From: Candidula unifasciata
Taxonomy: Eukaryota > Mollusca > Gastropoda > Stylommatophora > Geomitridae
Assembly: GCA_905116865.2 (NCBI GenBank)
Contig: CAJHNH020002669.1
Location: forward strand, 584,112-648,111
DNA: 64,000 nucleotides
Direction: 5' to 3'
This document shows, in pieces, positions 54,353-64,000 of the stretch. The notes beneath the pieces are model-generated. The model did no database searches and was not told the origin of the DNA. It was given only the letters and a program-made list of their open reading frames with translations. Numbering within the stretch: the stretch's first letter is position 1; each line of letters begins with the position of its first letter. Position numbers and translations under genes: made by a program.

Positions 54353-56978
54353 CTGCAGAAAAGTGTTAAAAACATTTATAAGTGTTTTTTTTTAACATGA
54401 AAAAAATATGGTGTATATTTGTTTCCCTAAACAAAATGGAAAATCGTAGGTTTTGTAATAAAGTTAGTTTCGTATCTTTTGCAGGTCGTTACAATTACAG
54501 ACCTAACCCCAGCATTTATTGGCATCGTGGTTTTATAGGCAACTTCTACGTTCAATAGTTTGCCATTGCCTCTGAACGGTATGCTCTCGGTACCACTGTC
54601 GAAACCAGCGCAAGACAAATCATCCGCAGATGGGATCGAACCCAGCACCCTGGCAATACGAAGCTTGTTTGCTACGCCTACGCCACAGATGCCGACGTCT
54701 GTGAGTGGTTATTAAGTCACCAACGTATTATCAGGGTCTCCCTGGCGAAGTGGTCAAGCCGTATGCCTTGCGTTCTGAAAGTCGTGGGTTCGTTTCATGG
54801 CTCCGTCGTTAATTCCACAAGTGCAATTTTTATGGGGATTGTCGCCGGAGCTACGGAGTGCGTGCTCTGTGCGATGCTCTTATGTAGCCGTTCTATGGAG
54901 AGAGACTGAGCTATATGGGATTTTATTTTACTGGTGCGATGAAGTCAATCCTCTCTTAACCTTTAACCTAAACCAGGGTCCATTAGGAATTTTAAAAACA
55001 ATATTGCTTTTTCCTGCATTCACCCTTAACTTGCCAGTTGGCACATGCTGATATGGTTTAAAGTTAGGCTACAATAACGGCTCTTTTCAGAGCAATGAGT
55101 TCCCAATACATCTGATTTAGGGCAACTCATGATTAGTCGCCTTTTATGTCATGTGTGTGAACAAGCACTGGGTCTCCCCCCCCCCCTCCCTCAACCAACT
55201 CAAAAAATGGGCCCCCAGAACCCACATGACAAAGAATACTACAGGGTTCAAATTCTGACGAAGGCTGGTATTTTTTTTTTCACGTGCGCTTCTAGTAATT
55301 TCCCCTGGTCTTTGGGTAGTAAGACCGGATGCCCTTGTGTATTGTTGCGCACGTAAAAAAGTCCTTGGCAGTTGGAAATGGAAAAAGAGTAGCTTAACGG
55401 CACTCCCCGGACAAAATTTGGAGTTAAAAACAAATCCACCCAAAGTATTTCAGGATCCTCGCCGGTGCAACGGAGTTTGTGCCCTGCGCTGAGATTCTTC
55501 AGACTCAGGCTTGAGTTAGAAGTAGAACAGAGCACACTCGTGTGCCATGATGTTGATCCTTTGAATAAAGAAACAATAAACAAACAATATATCTAGAATA
55601 AGAATGCCTCCCTAAAAACCTACCCCAAGACATCCACAGCATCCAGACTCCTTGGTGATCTTCGTCTGTGCCGCAGTTCCGGTGGCCACCTCCATTTCTG
55701 CACTGTGGAAGTTGTTGATCGGGATGTTTTTGAATGTGATGGTACTGCGCTTGGACACCTCCAGCTTGTAGCCAGGCTTGTTGAGTGTCTTCTTGTTGGA
55801 GCTAGACTGTTCAAACTGTTCCAGATTCGCATCTACAGTTATAGAAAATTGTTTACTTGGCAACAATTGTTTACATGGCAACGATTGTTTACATGGCAAC
55901 GATTGTTTACATGGCAACGATTGTTTACATGGCGTAGACGTTCATATATCTCCACAGATCTCGGTCTTTGGTGTTCTGGATCAAGTCCACTGATGATATT
56001 CCTCCATGTCACTGTCTCAAGCCATCCACCATCATTTCACTTGGTCTGCCTCTTCTTCTTCTTCTACCAGTGATCTTTCCAGTCCTCACAATATTTTCCA
56101 GTGCTCCTTTTCTCATCACATGACCACTGAACCTTGATTGTCTTCTTCTCATTGTTGTATATATGTTCTACTTTCATTAGCCATTTCCAAGCAATCATTG
56201 TTGGTTATTCTGGCAGTCCAAGGTATTCGCAACACTCTTCTCAAGAACTCCATCTCTTTTGCCTCCAAACTCTTTTAAATTTGAAAATGGATCAGGATAT
56301 TAAAAATTACCCTGAACAACCTGCATGAAGGCAGGGGATATCAAACACCGCAGTTTTGACAGGCAAGTCCACGCTGACTATATCAGTGAAGTTCTACATT
56401 TTCATACTAAGTCTTCAGTGATCTCTGAATGATTGTTTACATGGCAATTATTGTTTCCATCATACTAAATGTTTATGGGACAATGATTGATCACATCACA
56501 CTAAATGCTTACATGACAATGATTGTTTATATGACAATGACTGTTTCCATCACACTACATTTTTTACATGACAACGTTTTTTTTTTTTTACATGACAACG
56601 ATTGCTGCCATGTCAACGATTGTTTACTTGACAACGATTGCTGCCATGTCAACGATTGTTTACATGACAACGATTGCTGCCATGTCACCGATTGTTTACA
56701 TGACAACGATTGCTTCCATGTCAACGATTATTTGCATGACAACGATTGCTTCCATCACACTAAATTCTCGGTAAGGCCCGATAGTATAGAGGTGTTAACC
56801 CTTACCCCCCCCCCCCCCCTCCGGACTTTACCGAAAAATTCCCCAAGAAAGTGTCCTTGAGATGGGTTAAAATTAAAAGAACCGCAGAAACAGAAGCACC
56901 AAGCACGTTAACAATCAGGCAACACAATAAATAACGATAATATCAAGAATGGAGATCATTGATGAAGGCAATAAAGAC

Positions 56979-57058
<80 letters not shown>

Positions 57059-60000
57059 TTATTTTTTTTTTTGACAAAGTTTAAACAAAGTTTTTTTTTT
57101 GCCACCCAAATGTGTATTCTGTAGGATTAACATCTCAAAGATGAGAATAACACAGCTACAAATCCTGGAAACACATTTCAATCGTATACAGCTGTTATAT
57201 TGGGACCCCACAAAACAGTTCAGCAGTTATATTGGGACCCCACAAAACAGTTATGAAGCAACCTGTAGTCAAGTGTAGGTGGGTTGATGTGTCATAAAAG
57301 AAAAGGGATCTTCGCATTTACCTTCTCGCCTCTCCTGTTTTGCCTAGTAGGTGTACGACAGGCTAAGTACTTAGATACAAAAGACCCCAACCTTCCACAA
57401 TTTGGCTAAAAAAGAAAACAAATTCACGCGCCCGACACAGCACACAGATTTTGATCGCAGTTACCTGTGTACGTTTCCGTCGACAGAAATAAGGCTCGCT
57501 TGTTAGTGAGTCCGATTCTTCCCCTTCCATAAGGTTCCCTCAAAGCTCTGGCTCCCTCCACATCCAGGAACTGCACGTGCGTGTAGTACAGCCAACAGCT
57601 GCCCAGCAGGAACCGCTCACCATCAACCAACATACCTGGCAGGTGAGAGAGACAGACAGGCACAGATAACCTGGTAGTTACAACACGATAGCATGATAGC
57701 GCTTCACAAATTATCTCCCTCGGGTAATTTTTCTTCCAACGTAATGCTGATAGTGTTTTGTGTCTTAGCTCATTATATGACACAAGCTGTTGAGAGCCGA
57801 ATATTTCAGGAGTACGAGAACGTGGGAGCTAAGCAGTGGCGATCAGTTCGCATGTGTAAGCGTTAACAGGTAACGATTACACTGGAAAGGGTGTCAGGTG
57901 ATATTTTCCTCCTCGCCGATTCGCTGTTGAGAGACTGCGCTGCACAGCTAGCAAAGACGTTATGGTAACTGGTAGCGTCCACACGTTACAGTTACTGCAT
58001 GAGGGGTGTGAGCATGCAGCGAGCTTTTAATTTCGTTATGTTCGAGACGTAAACTGAGGTAATATGCCCTGGCATAATTTATAGACTCCCACTTGGACTG
58101 AGTTCTGTATTTAAACAAGGTACAGTAGTCTTGGGATTACATGGAAGCAGATTTCAGGTTTCTTCTAAGCGTTAACTGGCTGTAAACTTCGACGGAAAGG
58201 GTTGGTTGTTTGTCCACTTCTGGACATTAGGCAGTATGATACTGATTTAAAATGATGTAAGGCAGTATTATTATCATCATCTTCATCATCATCATCATTA
58301 TTTACAAAATATTTAGGAAGACAGTTAATGCTGTTTACAGTTGACTTCACTGCACTCTGTTCAAATATAAAAATGCTCAGTCTACTTCAGCAGATGCTAG
58401 TGTTATAGGCTACATACCAGCATGGCCACAAGCAGCCTCTAGGAACTAAAGGCTGAACAACAAGACAGGCAGCCACTAGGAACTAACGGCTGGACTACAA
58501 GACAAGCAGCCTCTAGGAACTAAAGGCTGGACTACAAAACAGGCAGCCACTAGGAACTAAAGGCTGAACTACAAGACAGGCAGCCACTAGGAACTAAAGG
58601 CTGAACTACAAGACAGGCAGCCACTAGGAACTAAAGGCTGGACTACAAGACAGGCAGCCACTAGGAACTAAAGGCTGGACTACAAGACAGGCAGCCACTA
58701 GGAACTAAAGGCTGGACTACAAGACAGGCAGCCACTAGGAACTAAAGCTGAACTACAAGACAGGCAGCCACTAGGAACTTTTCCGGAAAAATCAGAAAAC
58801 GTGGCGCCAGCCAACAATGAATTAGCCATACATGTCGTATTGTAGGAAAGATAGTTGAATTCGTCATCGCTCATCAAGAACAACATTGAAGAAATAACAA
58901 CCAACTTATTCAAAACATTAGAAAAAGCACATAAATTATTCTTAAATTTCCTTTAGATACTTCGCTGAAGTAACGGGAAAAGGGAAGAAGAAGAAGAAGC
59001 AGAACAAGCATGTCATAAAAATCGACTCATTACGGCTGTATCCTGCGAAGTTGGAGTACATCTGCCTAAGAGGCAGTCTCCTTACATTCTTCTTCTTCTT
59101 CTGCGTTCGACATCAGTCATGCTAAACATTGAGTCCCGTCTGGGTCACAAATAGGATTGTGCGTTTAAGGTCGCCACCGGTCCCCCATAGCTTCTCTCGC
59201 AATGTGGATCCTCTGGGCCAGATCCACAGTCTTTGCTGGGAGAGGTAAGGGCAGTACTGCAGTCTTTCTGCTCCACAAACAAAGGCAGCAGACTCTTCTA
59301 TGCCTATTCTGTACAGGTGTGCTCGAAGACCACAGAGTCCAGTCCGAAGTCTAAAAATTGATATTTGTTCTTTCCTGTTGAGTTTGTTTATGTTGTCACT
59401 CTCTGGTCTGTAATCTCCATTCTGCCTTCTCCACTCCCGCTTGAAAGACTGCTTTAGCGCTGTTTTGGTTTCCTTGTAGCTGTATGGTGGATGAGGTTGT
59501 GGAAGATTACTCCCAGCTTTTGCCAACTCATCTGCTCTCTCATTTCCTTGAATACCACAGTGGGCTGGTATCCACTGCAAGACCAGTTCTGCTTCCTCGG
59601 AGAGTAAGCCAATGTTGGTCCTTAGATCTACCATTAGTTTGTCTTGATTTCTGCTTGATAATGCTTGGAGAACAGACAATGAGTCACTAAGTATAACAAT
59701 TTTGTGCCCTCTGTGTAAGAACACAGAGTGATGAGATGTTGGACTGCAGAAAGGAGGGCAGTTGCCTCAGCTCTGAAGTTAGTGCAGATGTCACCTGCTG
59801 GTAGAGAGAGTTTCTGCTCTACTGCTAGGGGGTTTAATGTATATTCCACAACCCCTCTTTCTGACTGCATCTATAGCAGAGCCGTTGGTGAAAACCTGAG
59901 TCCAAGTAGTGTTTGGATATTTCTCATCAAGCATTGCAAGAGCCAGGGTTCTCTGTTGTGTCTCCGTCTGGACATATTTTAAAGTGATCCCTGGCACCTT

Positions 60001-63000
60001 TAGAACTACATTTGCCTTCTCTGTCTTGCTTGTCCATGGTTCTGGCCTAAGTTTTTCGTACAGTGCAACATCTCTTTCAAGCAGATCTTGGTGCTGTCTG
60101 TACAGTTCTCTAGCAAGGTGGTTGGGGCTCTGACGCTTCAGTCGGTTTTTTGTTCTCTCTTGAAATTAAAAATGCAGTGGGTGACTTTGAAGTCTTTTTA
60201 ATTTCTCATACTGTAAAAGAGTTTTGTATTGTCTTCTGAGTTCGAGTGGTTCAGTATCTGCTATCCTCTCTATCTCTCTGATGGGTATGGTTTTCATGGC
60301 TCCGAGAACAATCCTTAATCCCATATTCTGAACCTTGTCCAGTATTCCCATTGTTGTCTTGGCTGCTGCAGCCCATGCAGTGGAGGCATATTCCATGACT
60401 GGCCTGACTGCTCCAGTATATACTTGTTTTAGGATTCTGGAGTTAGCGCCCCATGTGGTACCCACTAATTTTTTCATCACTGCAAGCTTCTTGAATGCTT
60501 TCCCCTGTACTGCGTATACGTGTGACTTCCAAGTTAGTCGCGAATCAAGTGTAACGCCAAGAAAGGCAGGAGTATGCTTACAAATAAAGCACATCTGTAA
60601 AACTGATGTGCACGCAAAACCTTAGTTCTGGGGCAAGATTAAAGTCCGGAAGTGAATGAACAATCAGAACTTTCCGCGGGAGGTGACAGCCTGTGGACGC
60701 GAAGAGCTAGAAGATAACAAACTAGTAGTTTTTTTTTAGAATAGCCAGTACATATTTTAACCAAGTTACCACAGACACAGAACCCGGTCTGCTTTTTTAA
60801 ATCACCTTCATGTAATTATCAGCCAGCTCTCATATCGCAGTGAAAGTACCTGACATTTACATTATACCATGTTACACATAACTAACGTTTAGTAATTGCT
60901 CTATTTTCCCTAATGTCAGAAATGAGTTTCCTATTCTGGTTTCTCATTTCTATAATTTGCAAATCACAAGGTTGTTTATACGGGAATGTGAATAACTTTG
61001 GATTCGTTGAGAACACAGGAATAACTTGAGTAATCAATTTACCAGTATTTATTGGCGTTTATTCAATCAATCAATCAGGTGCCGTCTCCACAATGAAGGT
61101 TGGCTGCAATGGATCTCCAACAAGCCCTGTCTCTTGCCCTTGATGTACACTCACTCATACTGCTGTTCGTCCATCTCTTGATGTTATCCTCCCAATTGTA
61201 ACGCTGTCTGCCTCTTGCTCGCCTACCTTGAACCTTTCCCTCTAGGACGATCTTTACAATACTGTTATGTCTTTTAATGTGGCCAAAATATTTCACTTGT
61301 CTCTTTTTTATTTCACCTAGCAACTCTCTTTTCATTCCCAATTTCCTCAGTACCTCTGTATTTGATAGCTTTTGTTTCCATTAAATACGACCTAATCTTC
61401 TGTATATCCACATCTCCAAAGAATTGATACGTTTTTCCAGTTGTTTGTTCATTGTCAATGTCTCTGTGCTATACAGTAAGGTTGAGAATACATAACATTT
61501 GACAATTCGCGTTTTTAATGCATTGCTTATTTCTCTTGATGTCAGTAACTTTTGCATGTTGTTGAAAATGTTTTTGGCCATCCCTATTCTTTTCTTGACT
61601 TCTGTTTCACTTCTGCCGTCACATGTTTATTAGAGTCACAGAAAATGAAACAACAATTAATCAAGATAACCAAAGTAACAGCAGTGCTACGACAGTTGCA
61701 GCCGATCTAGTGTGGATTTGTAATCTTTGTGCTTGGAGGATGAATAGCTCTTTACCTTGAATCGTAACCGTCCCATTTTGTGTTCTTTGACTTCTTCAGT
61801 TTCCCCTGTTTGGTCAGAACACGATAATGAAATCTGGCCTTTCCGGTGGTTGATTTCACTGTGAAATTTGCCCTATAAAAGTAATTCACTTACGATTTTT
61901 CAGTTTTTAGTGCGCAGCTTGGGAATCTTCTGCAAAATCTTCTAGGACACAAAGAGTTCAAACGGTGATTGGTATGTTGTGTAGTGGTTTACAGCTAGGC
62001 TGCGAGATATATCTTTTAACCCAACAAGCCAGATTTCAGCAAACCCAAAATTAGCGACTTTTTACGACATGCTTGCCAAGAGATAGTGGGTCTGTTTTTG
62101 CCAGCGGGCGCTGTGGAGGTGGAAGTCCAACAGTTGATTCACGACAATTTACGCCCAAGTGATCTGATTCTCTATACAGATGGTTCGGTGTTGAGAGAAA
62201 AGAGAAGTGCCGGGTGGTTCGTAGCTAAAGCCAATGGAAAATTTTTTGTGCAAGACAGCCTAGCATATGACATCACAGCATCTAGCATGAGAATGGAGGT
62301 GGAGGCGGTAACTGCATCTCTCCGGTGGCTATAAAACAAGATGCATACACATGTTGTAATTGTAACAGACTGAAAGAATGCTGAAAATGGCGAAGACAGG
62401 GATGCCTCGAGCAGAGTGACAAGCTACGCTGGGAAGGTCACGGGAAGTGAGCATACTTTGGATTTTTTCTCCGGCAATGCCCGCGTGGTGGGTAATGAAC
62501 AGGCAGACAGATTGGCTGGATCTGCACCATTGAGTGGTGAATTGATACATGACAAGGCAGATGTGGTTAAGGCCCTTTGGGAACAAGCAACGCAATCAGT
62601 TGAGAAAAAAGATTATTATGGCCTGGAGAGAATGAGGCACCTGGGTGTAACCGGAGGGTCTGGTCGGCTCACTACACTCAGAGGAAAGGCAAGACAGACA
62701 TATAACCAGGTTGTGACCGGTACTATCAGTATTGGAACTTTGCGCTGGCTGCTGAAGACATGGACGGAGCATGTATGGAAATGCCCCAAGTGCTGTGATG
62801 TCAATTCTTGACTCAACTCAACTCTTGCCACTCTCCCCCAACCACCCGAGTTAATCGCAGCCTAGCTGTAAATAACACATCGTTCAAACCACACCTTTAA
62901 GAGCGAAAGCAGAAGACGAAGAAAAAGAAGAAGACGATGATGACGAGGTGTGTAATGGTGATGCTGACGTATCGATAACTTTATGCGTGACTCTCACAGC

Positions 63001-63248
63001 TTACCTTGCAGTAACTGCTCGTATGTTAGCGTTTCGCCCGTTTTCTTGTAGATATCCAACACATCCTGCTTGAGAAGACTGCCCTCGTCCAAAACTTTCG
63101 TGTTCAGTTGGTAGAAGTCTGGATGTCGCGTATAGACACGCTCCAGGGCCAGTCGAGCGCCTGGGTTCAAATCCTGACGCTTGAAGTCTTCCTCGTCAGC
63201 GTCTGCCTGTTTCATCGTCTTCTTTTTGGGACTATCCGCTGACGTCAC
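54161..63248 (-). CDS. Unidentified protein, last four exons (N-terminus off the window)
   Basis: Exons 63248-63005, 57635-57465, 55832-55624 and 54352-54161 join with correct GT/AG and phases to about 271 aa plus stop. The order is: a charged segment (PKKKTMKQADADEEDFKRQD), a helical segment ending YEQLLQGMLVDGERFLLGSC, then WLYYTHVQFLDVEGAR and GRGRIGLTNKRALFLSTE, then YKLEVSKRSTITFKNIPINN, the cysteine cluster GCCGCLG, and a C-terminus LRVGVSMPPWQTRMFLDIHL to HTFAPHMH. The GERFLL...GRGRIGLTNKRALFLS pattern resembles the start of GRAM/PH-like domains (inference); I do not recognise the family. No signal peptide or membrane segment is seen in this part. The introns contain SINEs, LINE pieces and arrays. 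Confidence 0.8.
54454..54700 (-). mobile_element. SINE family B (tRNA-derived), diverged reverse copy
   Basis: Minus head GTCGGCATCTGTGGCGTAGG, B box GGGTTCGATCCC, body matching 43627-43863 (CCATTGCCTC, GGCAACTTCT in the plus sense). No TSD recognised; older. Confidence 0.75.
54733..54965 (+). mobile_element. SINE family D (tRNA-derived), best copy
   Basis: Head CCTGGCGAAGTGGTCAAGCC (A box), B box GTGGGTTCGTTTC, body GTGCAATTTTTATGGGG, GAGACTGAGCTATATGGGAT, GCGATGAAGTCAATCCTCTC. CAGGGTC occurs at both ends, a possible 7-bp TSD. Confidence 0.75.
55125..55560 (-). mobile_element. SINE-like compound (family A end plus another SINE body)
   Basis: The left part (GACTAATCACGAGTTG in minus sense, CCCAGAACCCACATGAC) resembles family A. 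The right part contains TTGCGCACGTAAAAAAGTCC, the type of GCACGTAAAAGAAC body seen in gastropod SINEs (from general knowledge, not checked). Confidence 0.4.
55624..55832 (-). CDS. Unidentified gene, third visible exon
   Basis: Acceptor CTGTAG|AT, donor GGG|GTAGGT. (D)ANLEQFEQSSSNKKTLNKP through KITKESGCCGCLG, ends in phase 0. CCxC cluster near the end. Confidence 0.83.
55850..55933. repeat. 20-bp minisatellite, left block
   Basis: Unit CAACGATTGTTTACATGG with variants, about 4-5 copies, interrupted by a LINE mosaic and continued at 56426. Confidence 0.88.
55934..56425 (-). mobile_element. LINE mosaic inserted in the minisatellite, reverse
   Basis: 55934-56290 matches the RT-tail LINE end of 48318-48690 and 56290-56425 matches the start of the second LINE piece, with the same junction ATGGATCAGGATATTAAAAA. 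It therefore duplicates the mosaic at 48.3-49.3 kb. Confidence 0.75.
56426..56762. repeat. 18-20-bp minisatellite, right block
   Basis: ATGACAACGATTGCTGCCAT-GTCAACGATTGTTTAC alternates as a higher-order pair; same core as 55850-55933. Confidence 0.9.
56983..57054. repeat. (AT)36 microsatellite
   Basis: Pure dinucleotide run. A C-rich homopolymer lies nearby at about 56802-56819. Confidence 0.95.
57465..57635 (-). CDS. Unidentified gene, second visible exon (GRAM/PH-like pattern)
   Basis: Acceptor CTGCCAG|GT, donor ACAG|GTAACT. (G)MLVDGERFLLGSCWLYYTH through LTNKRALFLSTETYT; 56 codons plus split codons. Confidence 0.85.
57640..58219. other. Intron sequence, no gene
   Basis: Unique sequence with higher GC than its neighbours; the open frame on the minus strand continues the exon at 57465-57635 but lies beyond its acceptor. 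Nothing else recognised. Confidence 0.4.
58220..58780 (+). mobile_element. Dispersed element with internal 37-bp satellite, copy 2
   Basis: The same leader as 52010-52240 (GACATTAGGCAGTATGATAC, (ATC)n, AAAATATTTAGGAAGACAGT, GCTACATACCAGCATGGCCA) and about 9 units of the same 37-bp repeat, ending CTAGGAACTTTTCCGG. The 3' flank is unlike copy 1. Confidence 0.8.
58985..59085 (+). mobile_element. SINE-like family A, 5' part (split by LINE)
   Basis: AACAAGCATGTCATAAAAAT and AGTACATCTGCCTAAGAGGC; the 3' part resumes at 60575. Confidence 0.7.
59090..60574 (-). mobile_element. 5'-truncated LINE with RNase H, nested in SINE-like family A
   Basis: The minus-strand 3' end is a (GAA)n stretch at about 59090-59102 (ATTCTTCTTCTTCTTCTGCG on plus). 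The 5' end is at about 60574, where family A resumes with AAATAAAGCACATCTG. CTTAC abuts both junctions, a possible short TSD. Content is given in the next entry. Confidence 0.82.
59122..60594 (-). pseudogene. LINE RT tail plus RNase H, frameshifted
   Basis: Minus-strand frames read in order: FLGVTLDSRLTWKSHVYAVQ, VRPVMEYASTAWAAAAKTTM, RLKRQSPNHLARELYRQHQD, QVFTNGSAIDAVRKRGCGIY, FRAEATALLSAVQHLI, KIVILSDSLSVLQALSSRNQ, WIPAHCGIQGNERADELAKA, FRLRTGLCGLRAHLYRIGIE. These are the end of the RT, the RNase H catalytic D (as TNGS, so the first Asp is replaced by Asn), E, D and D, and the C-terminal tail of an I-superfamily LINE. Two frame breaks near 59720-59870. Confidence 0.83.
60575..60720 (+). mobile_element. 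SINE-like family A, 3' part
   Basis: CATCTGTAAAACTGATGTGC, GGGCAAGATTAAAGTCCGGA, GAACAATCAGAACTTTCCGC, TGACAGCCTGTGGACGC and AAGAGCTAGAAG. Confidence 0.7.
60721..61070. other. Intron sequence, no gene
   Basis: AT-rich; nothing recognised. Confidence 0.4.
61075..61625 (-). mobile_element. 5'-truncated LINE (RT C-terminus), reverse, (TGAT)n tail
   Basis: Two minus frames: MQKLLTSREISNALKTRIVK, LEKRINSLEMWIYRRLGRI, then after a frame break GEIKKRQVKYFGHIKRHNSI, RARGRQRYNWEDNIKRW and CWRSIAANLHCGDGT. The 3' end is GGAGACGGCACC followed by (TGAT)n. A family distinct from 40963 and 51005 in sequence but of the same RT-tail type. Confidence 0.82.
61630..61990. other. Intron sequence, no gene
   Basis: No coding or repeat assignment; ACACAAAGAGTTCAAACGG near 61947 is reminiscent of the TTAA MITE end. 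Confidence 0.35.
62088..62850 (+). mobile_element. LINE RNase H fragment, forward
   Basis: One frame with two nonsense codons (62332-62334 and about 62371) reads LRPSDLILYTDGSVLREKRS, ASSMRMEVEAVTASLRWL, KMHTHVVIVTD, FSGNARVVGNEQADRLAGSA, GTISIGTLRWLLKTWTEHVW, KCPKC. RNase H plus C-terminal zinc motif, clearly related to the element at 22.4-24.3 kb. Ends in (ACTCA)n-like sequence. Flanked on both sides by TTTACAGCTAGGCTGCGA-type sequence in a family-A-like repeat. Confidence 0.8.
63005..63248 (-). CDS. Unidentified gene, first visible exon
   Basis: Acceptor TTCCGCAG|GTG, donor CAAG|GTAAGC. VTSADSPKKKTMKQADADEE through TGETLTYEQLLQ, phase 1 at the end. The acceptor is about 40 bp from the G-rich array. 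Confidence 0.8.
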
Positions 63249-63289
63249 CTGCGGAACGCAGGGTTGAGTTATGAATACCCATGACATTG

Positions 63290-64000
63290 GGGTTTGCCCA
63301 ATGTCGTGTAGTGGGGGTTGCCGTGGTGTAGCGGGGTTGTCGTGGTGTAGCGGGGGTTGTCGTCGTGTAGCGGGGGTTGTCGTCGTGTAGTGGGGGTTGA
63401 CGTGGTGTAGCGGGGTTGTCGTCGTGTAGTGGGGGTTGCCGTGGTGTAGCGGGGGTTGTCGTGGTGTAGTGGGGGTTATCATGGTGTAGCGGGGGTTGTC
63501 GTCGTGTAGCGGGGGTTGTCGTGGTGTAGCGGGGTTGTCGTGGTGTAGCGGGGGTTGTCGTGTGTAGTGTGGGGGTTGTCGTGGTGTAGTGGGGGTTGTC
63601 GTGGTGTAGCGGGGGTTGTCGTGGTGTAGCAGGGGTTGTCGTGGTGTAGCGGGGATTGTCGTGGTGTAGCGGGGGTTGTCGTGGTGTAGCAGGGGTTGCC
63701 GTGGTGTAGCGGGGATTGTCGTGGTGTAGTGGGGGTTGTCGTGGTGTAGCGGGGGTTGCCATGGTGTAGCGGGGGTTGCCGTGGTGTAGTGGGGGTTGTC
63801 GTGGTGTAGCGGGGGTTGCCATGGTGTAGTGGGGGTTGCCGTGGTGTAGTGGGGGTTGTCGTGGTGTAGTGGGGGTTGCCATGGTGTAGTGGGGGTTGCC
63901 ATGGTGTAGTGGGGGTTGCCATGGTGTAGTGGGGGTTGCCATGGTGTAGTGGGGGTTGCCATGGTGTAGTGGGGGTTGCCATGGTGTAGTGGGGGTTGTC
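63290..64000. repeat. 20-bp G-rich minisatellite, at least 35 copies, continues off the window
   Basis: Unit GTGGTGTAGCGGGGGTTGTC with GCC/GTC and TAGC/TAGT variants; the terminal 80 bp (63880-63990) are nearly uniform GCCATGGTGTAGTGGGGGTT. G4-5 runs every 20 bp on the plus strand. The minus-strand Pro/His/Thr-rich frames are stop-free repeats, not protein. Confidence 0.96.

Noticed and set aside
62994..63982. Pro/His/Thr-rich proteins on the minus strand
   Set aside because: The 20-bp G-rich array read in reverse. The real exon starts at the acceptor at 63249-63250.

Overview
This is a eukaryotic, intron-bearing window. The protein families, the tRNA-derived SINEs and the very high load of minisatellites and non-LTR retrotransposons fit a lophotrochozoan animal, most likely a mollusc (probably a gastropod). 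No species is assigned. Most long open frames here are tandem arrays without stop codons, not genes.

Three host genes can be assembled from exons with matching phases and splice signals. (1) ATP6V1D, V-ATPase subunit D, minus strand, 2588-18777: seven exons, complete, 248 aa. (2) TCTE1/DRC5, an axonemal nexin-dynein regulatory complex LRR protein, plus strand, 21892-40529: five coding exons, complete, 532 aa. (3) An unidentified conserved-looking gene on the minus strand, 54161-63248: its last four exons (about 271 aa), with the N-terminus beyond the right edge. Genes 1 and 2 are divergent, separated by about 3.1 kb.

Left part (1-18.8 kb): ATP6V1D and its downstream flank. Its last intron holds two almost identical, complementary truncated copies of an R2-type (restriction-like endonuclease) retrotransposon, a 17-N assembly gap, a decayed Helitron with a recognisable 5' terminus, and a 61-bp satellite derived from a SINE.

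Middle (21.9-40.5 kb): TCTE1 has short exons and introns inflated by separate satellites with periods of 23, 20, 32, 46/22, 34 and 28 bp. It also carries a TSD-flanked LINE with RNase H and a hAT-like MITE with a nested SINE. Some arrays lie within about 60 bp of splice sites.

Right part (40.5-64 kb): a 40-bp array split by a LINE, LINE 3' ends, SINEs, a TTAA-type MITE, a duplicated mosaic of two LINE families, two copies of an element with an internal 37-bp satellite, and the third gene. A G-rich 20-bp array runs off the right edge.

Recurring theme: several minisatellites can be traced to a segment of an adjacent mobile element (SINE, LINE coding tail, dispersed repeat), so transposons appear to seed tandem arrays here. 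I found no rRNA, functional tRNA or CRISPR array.
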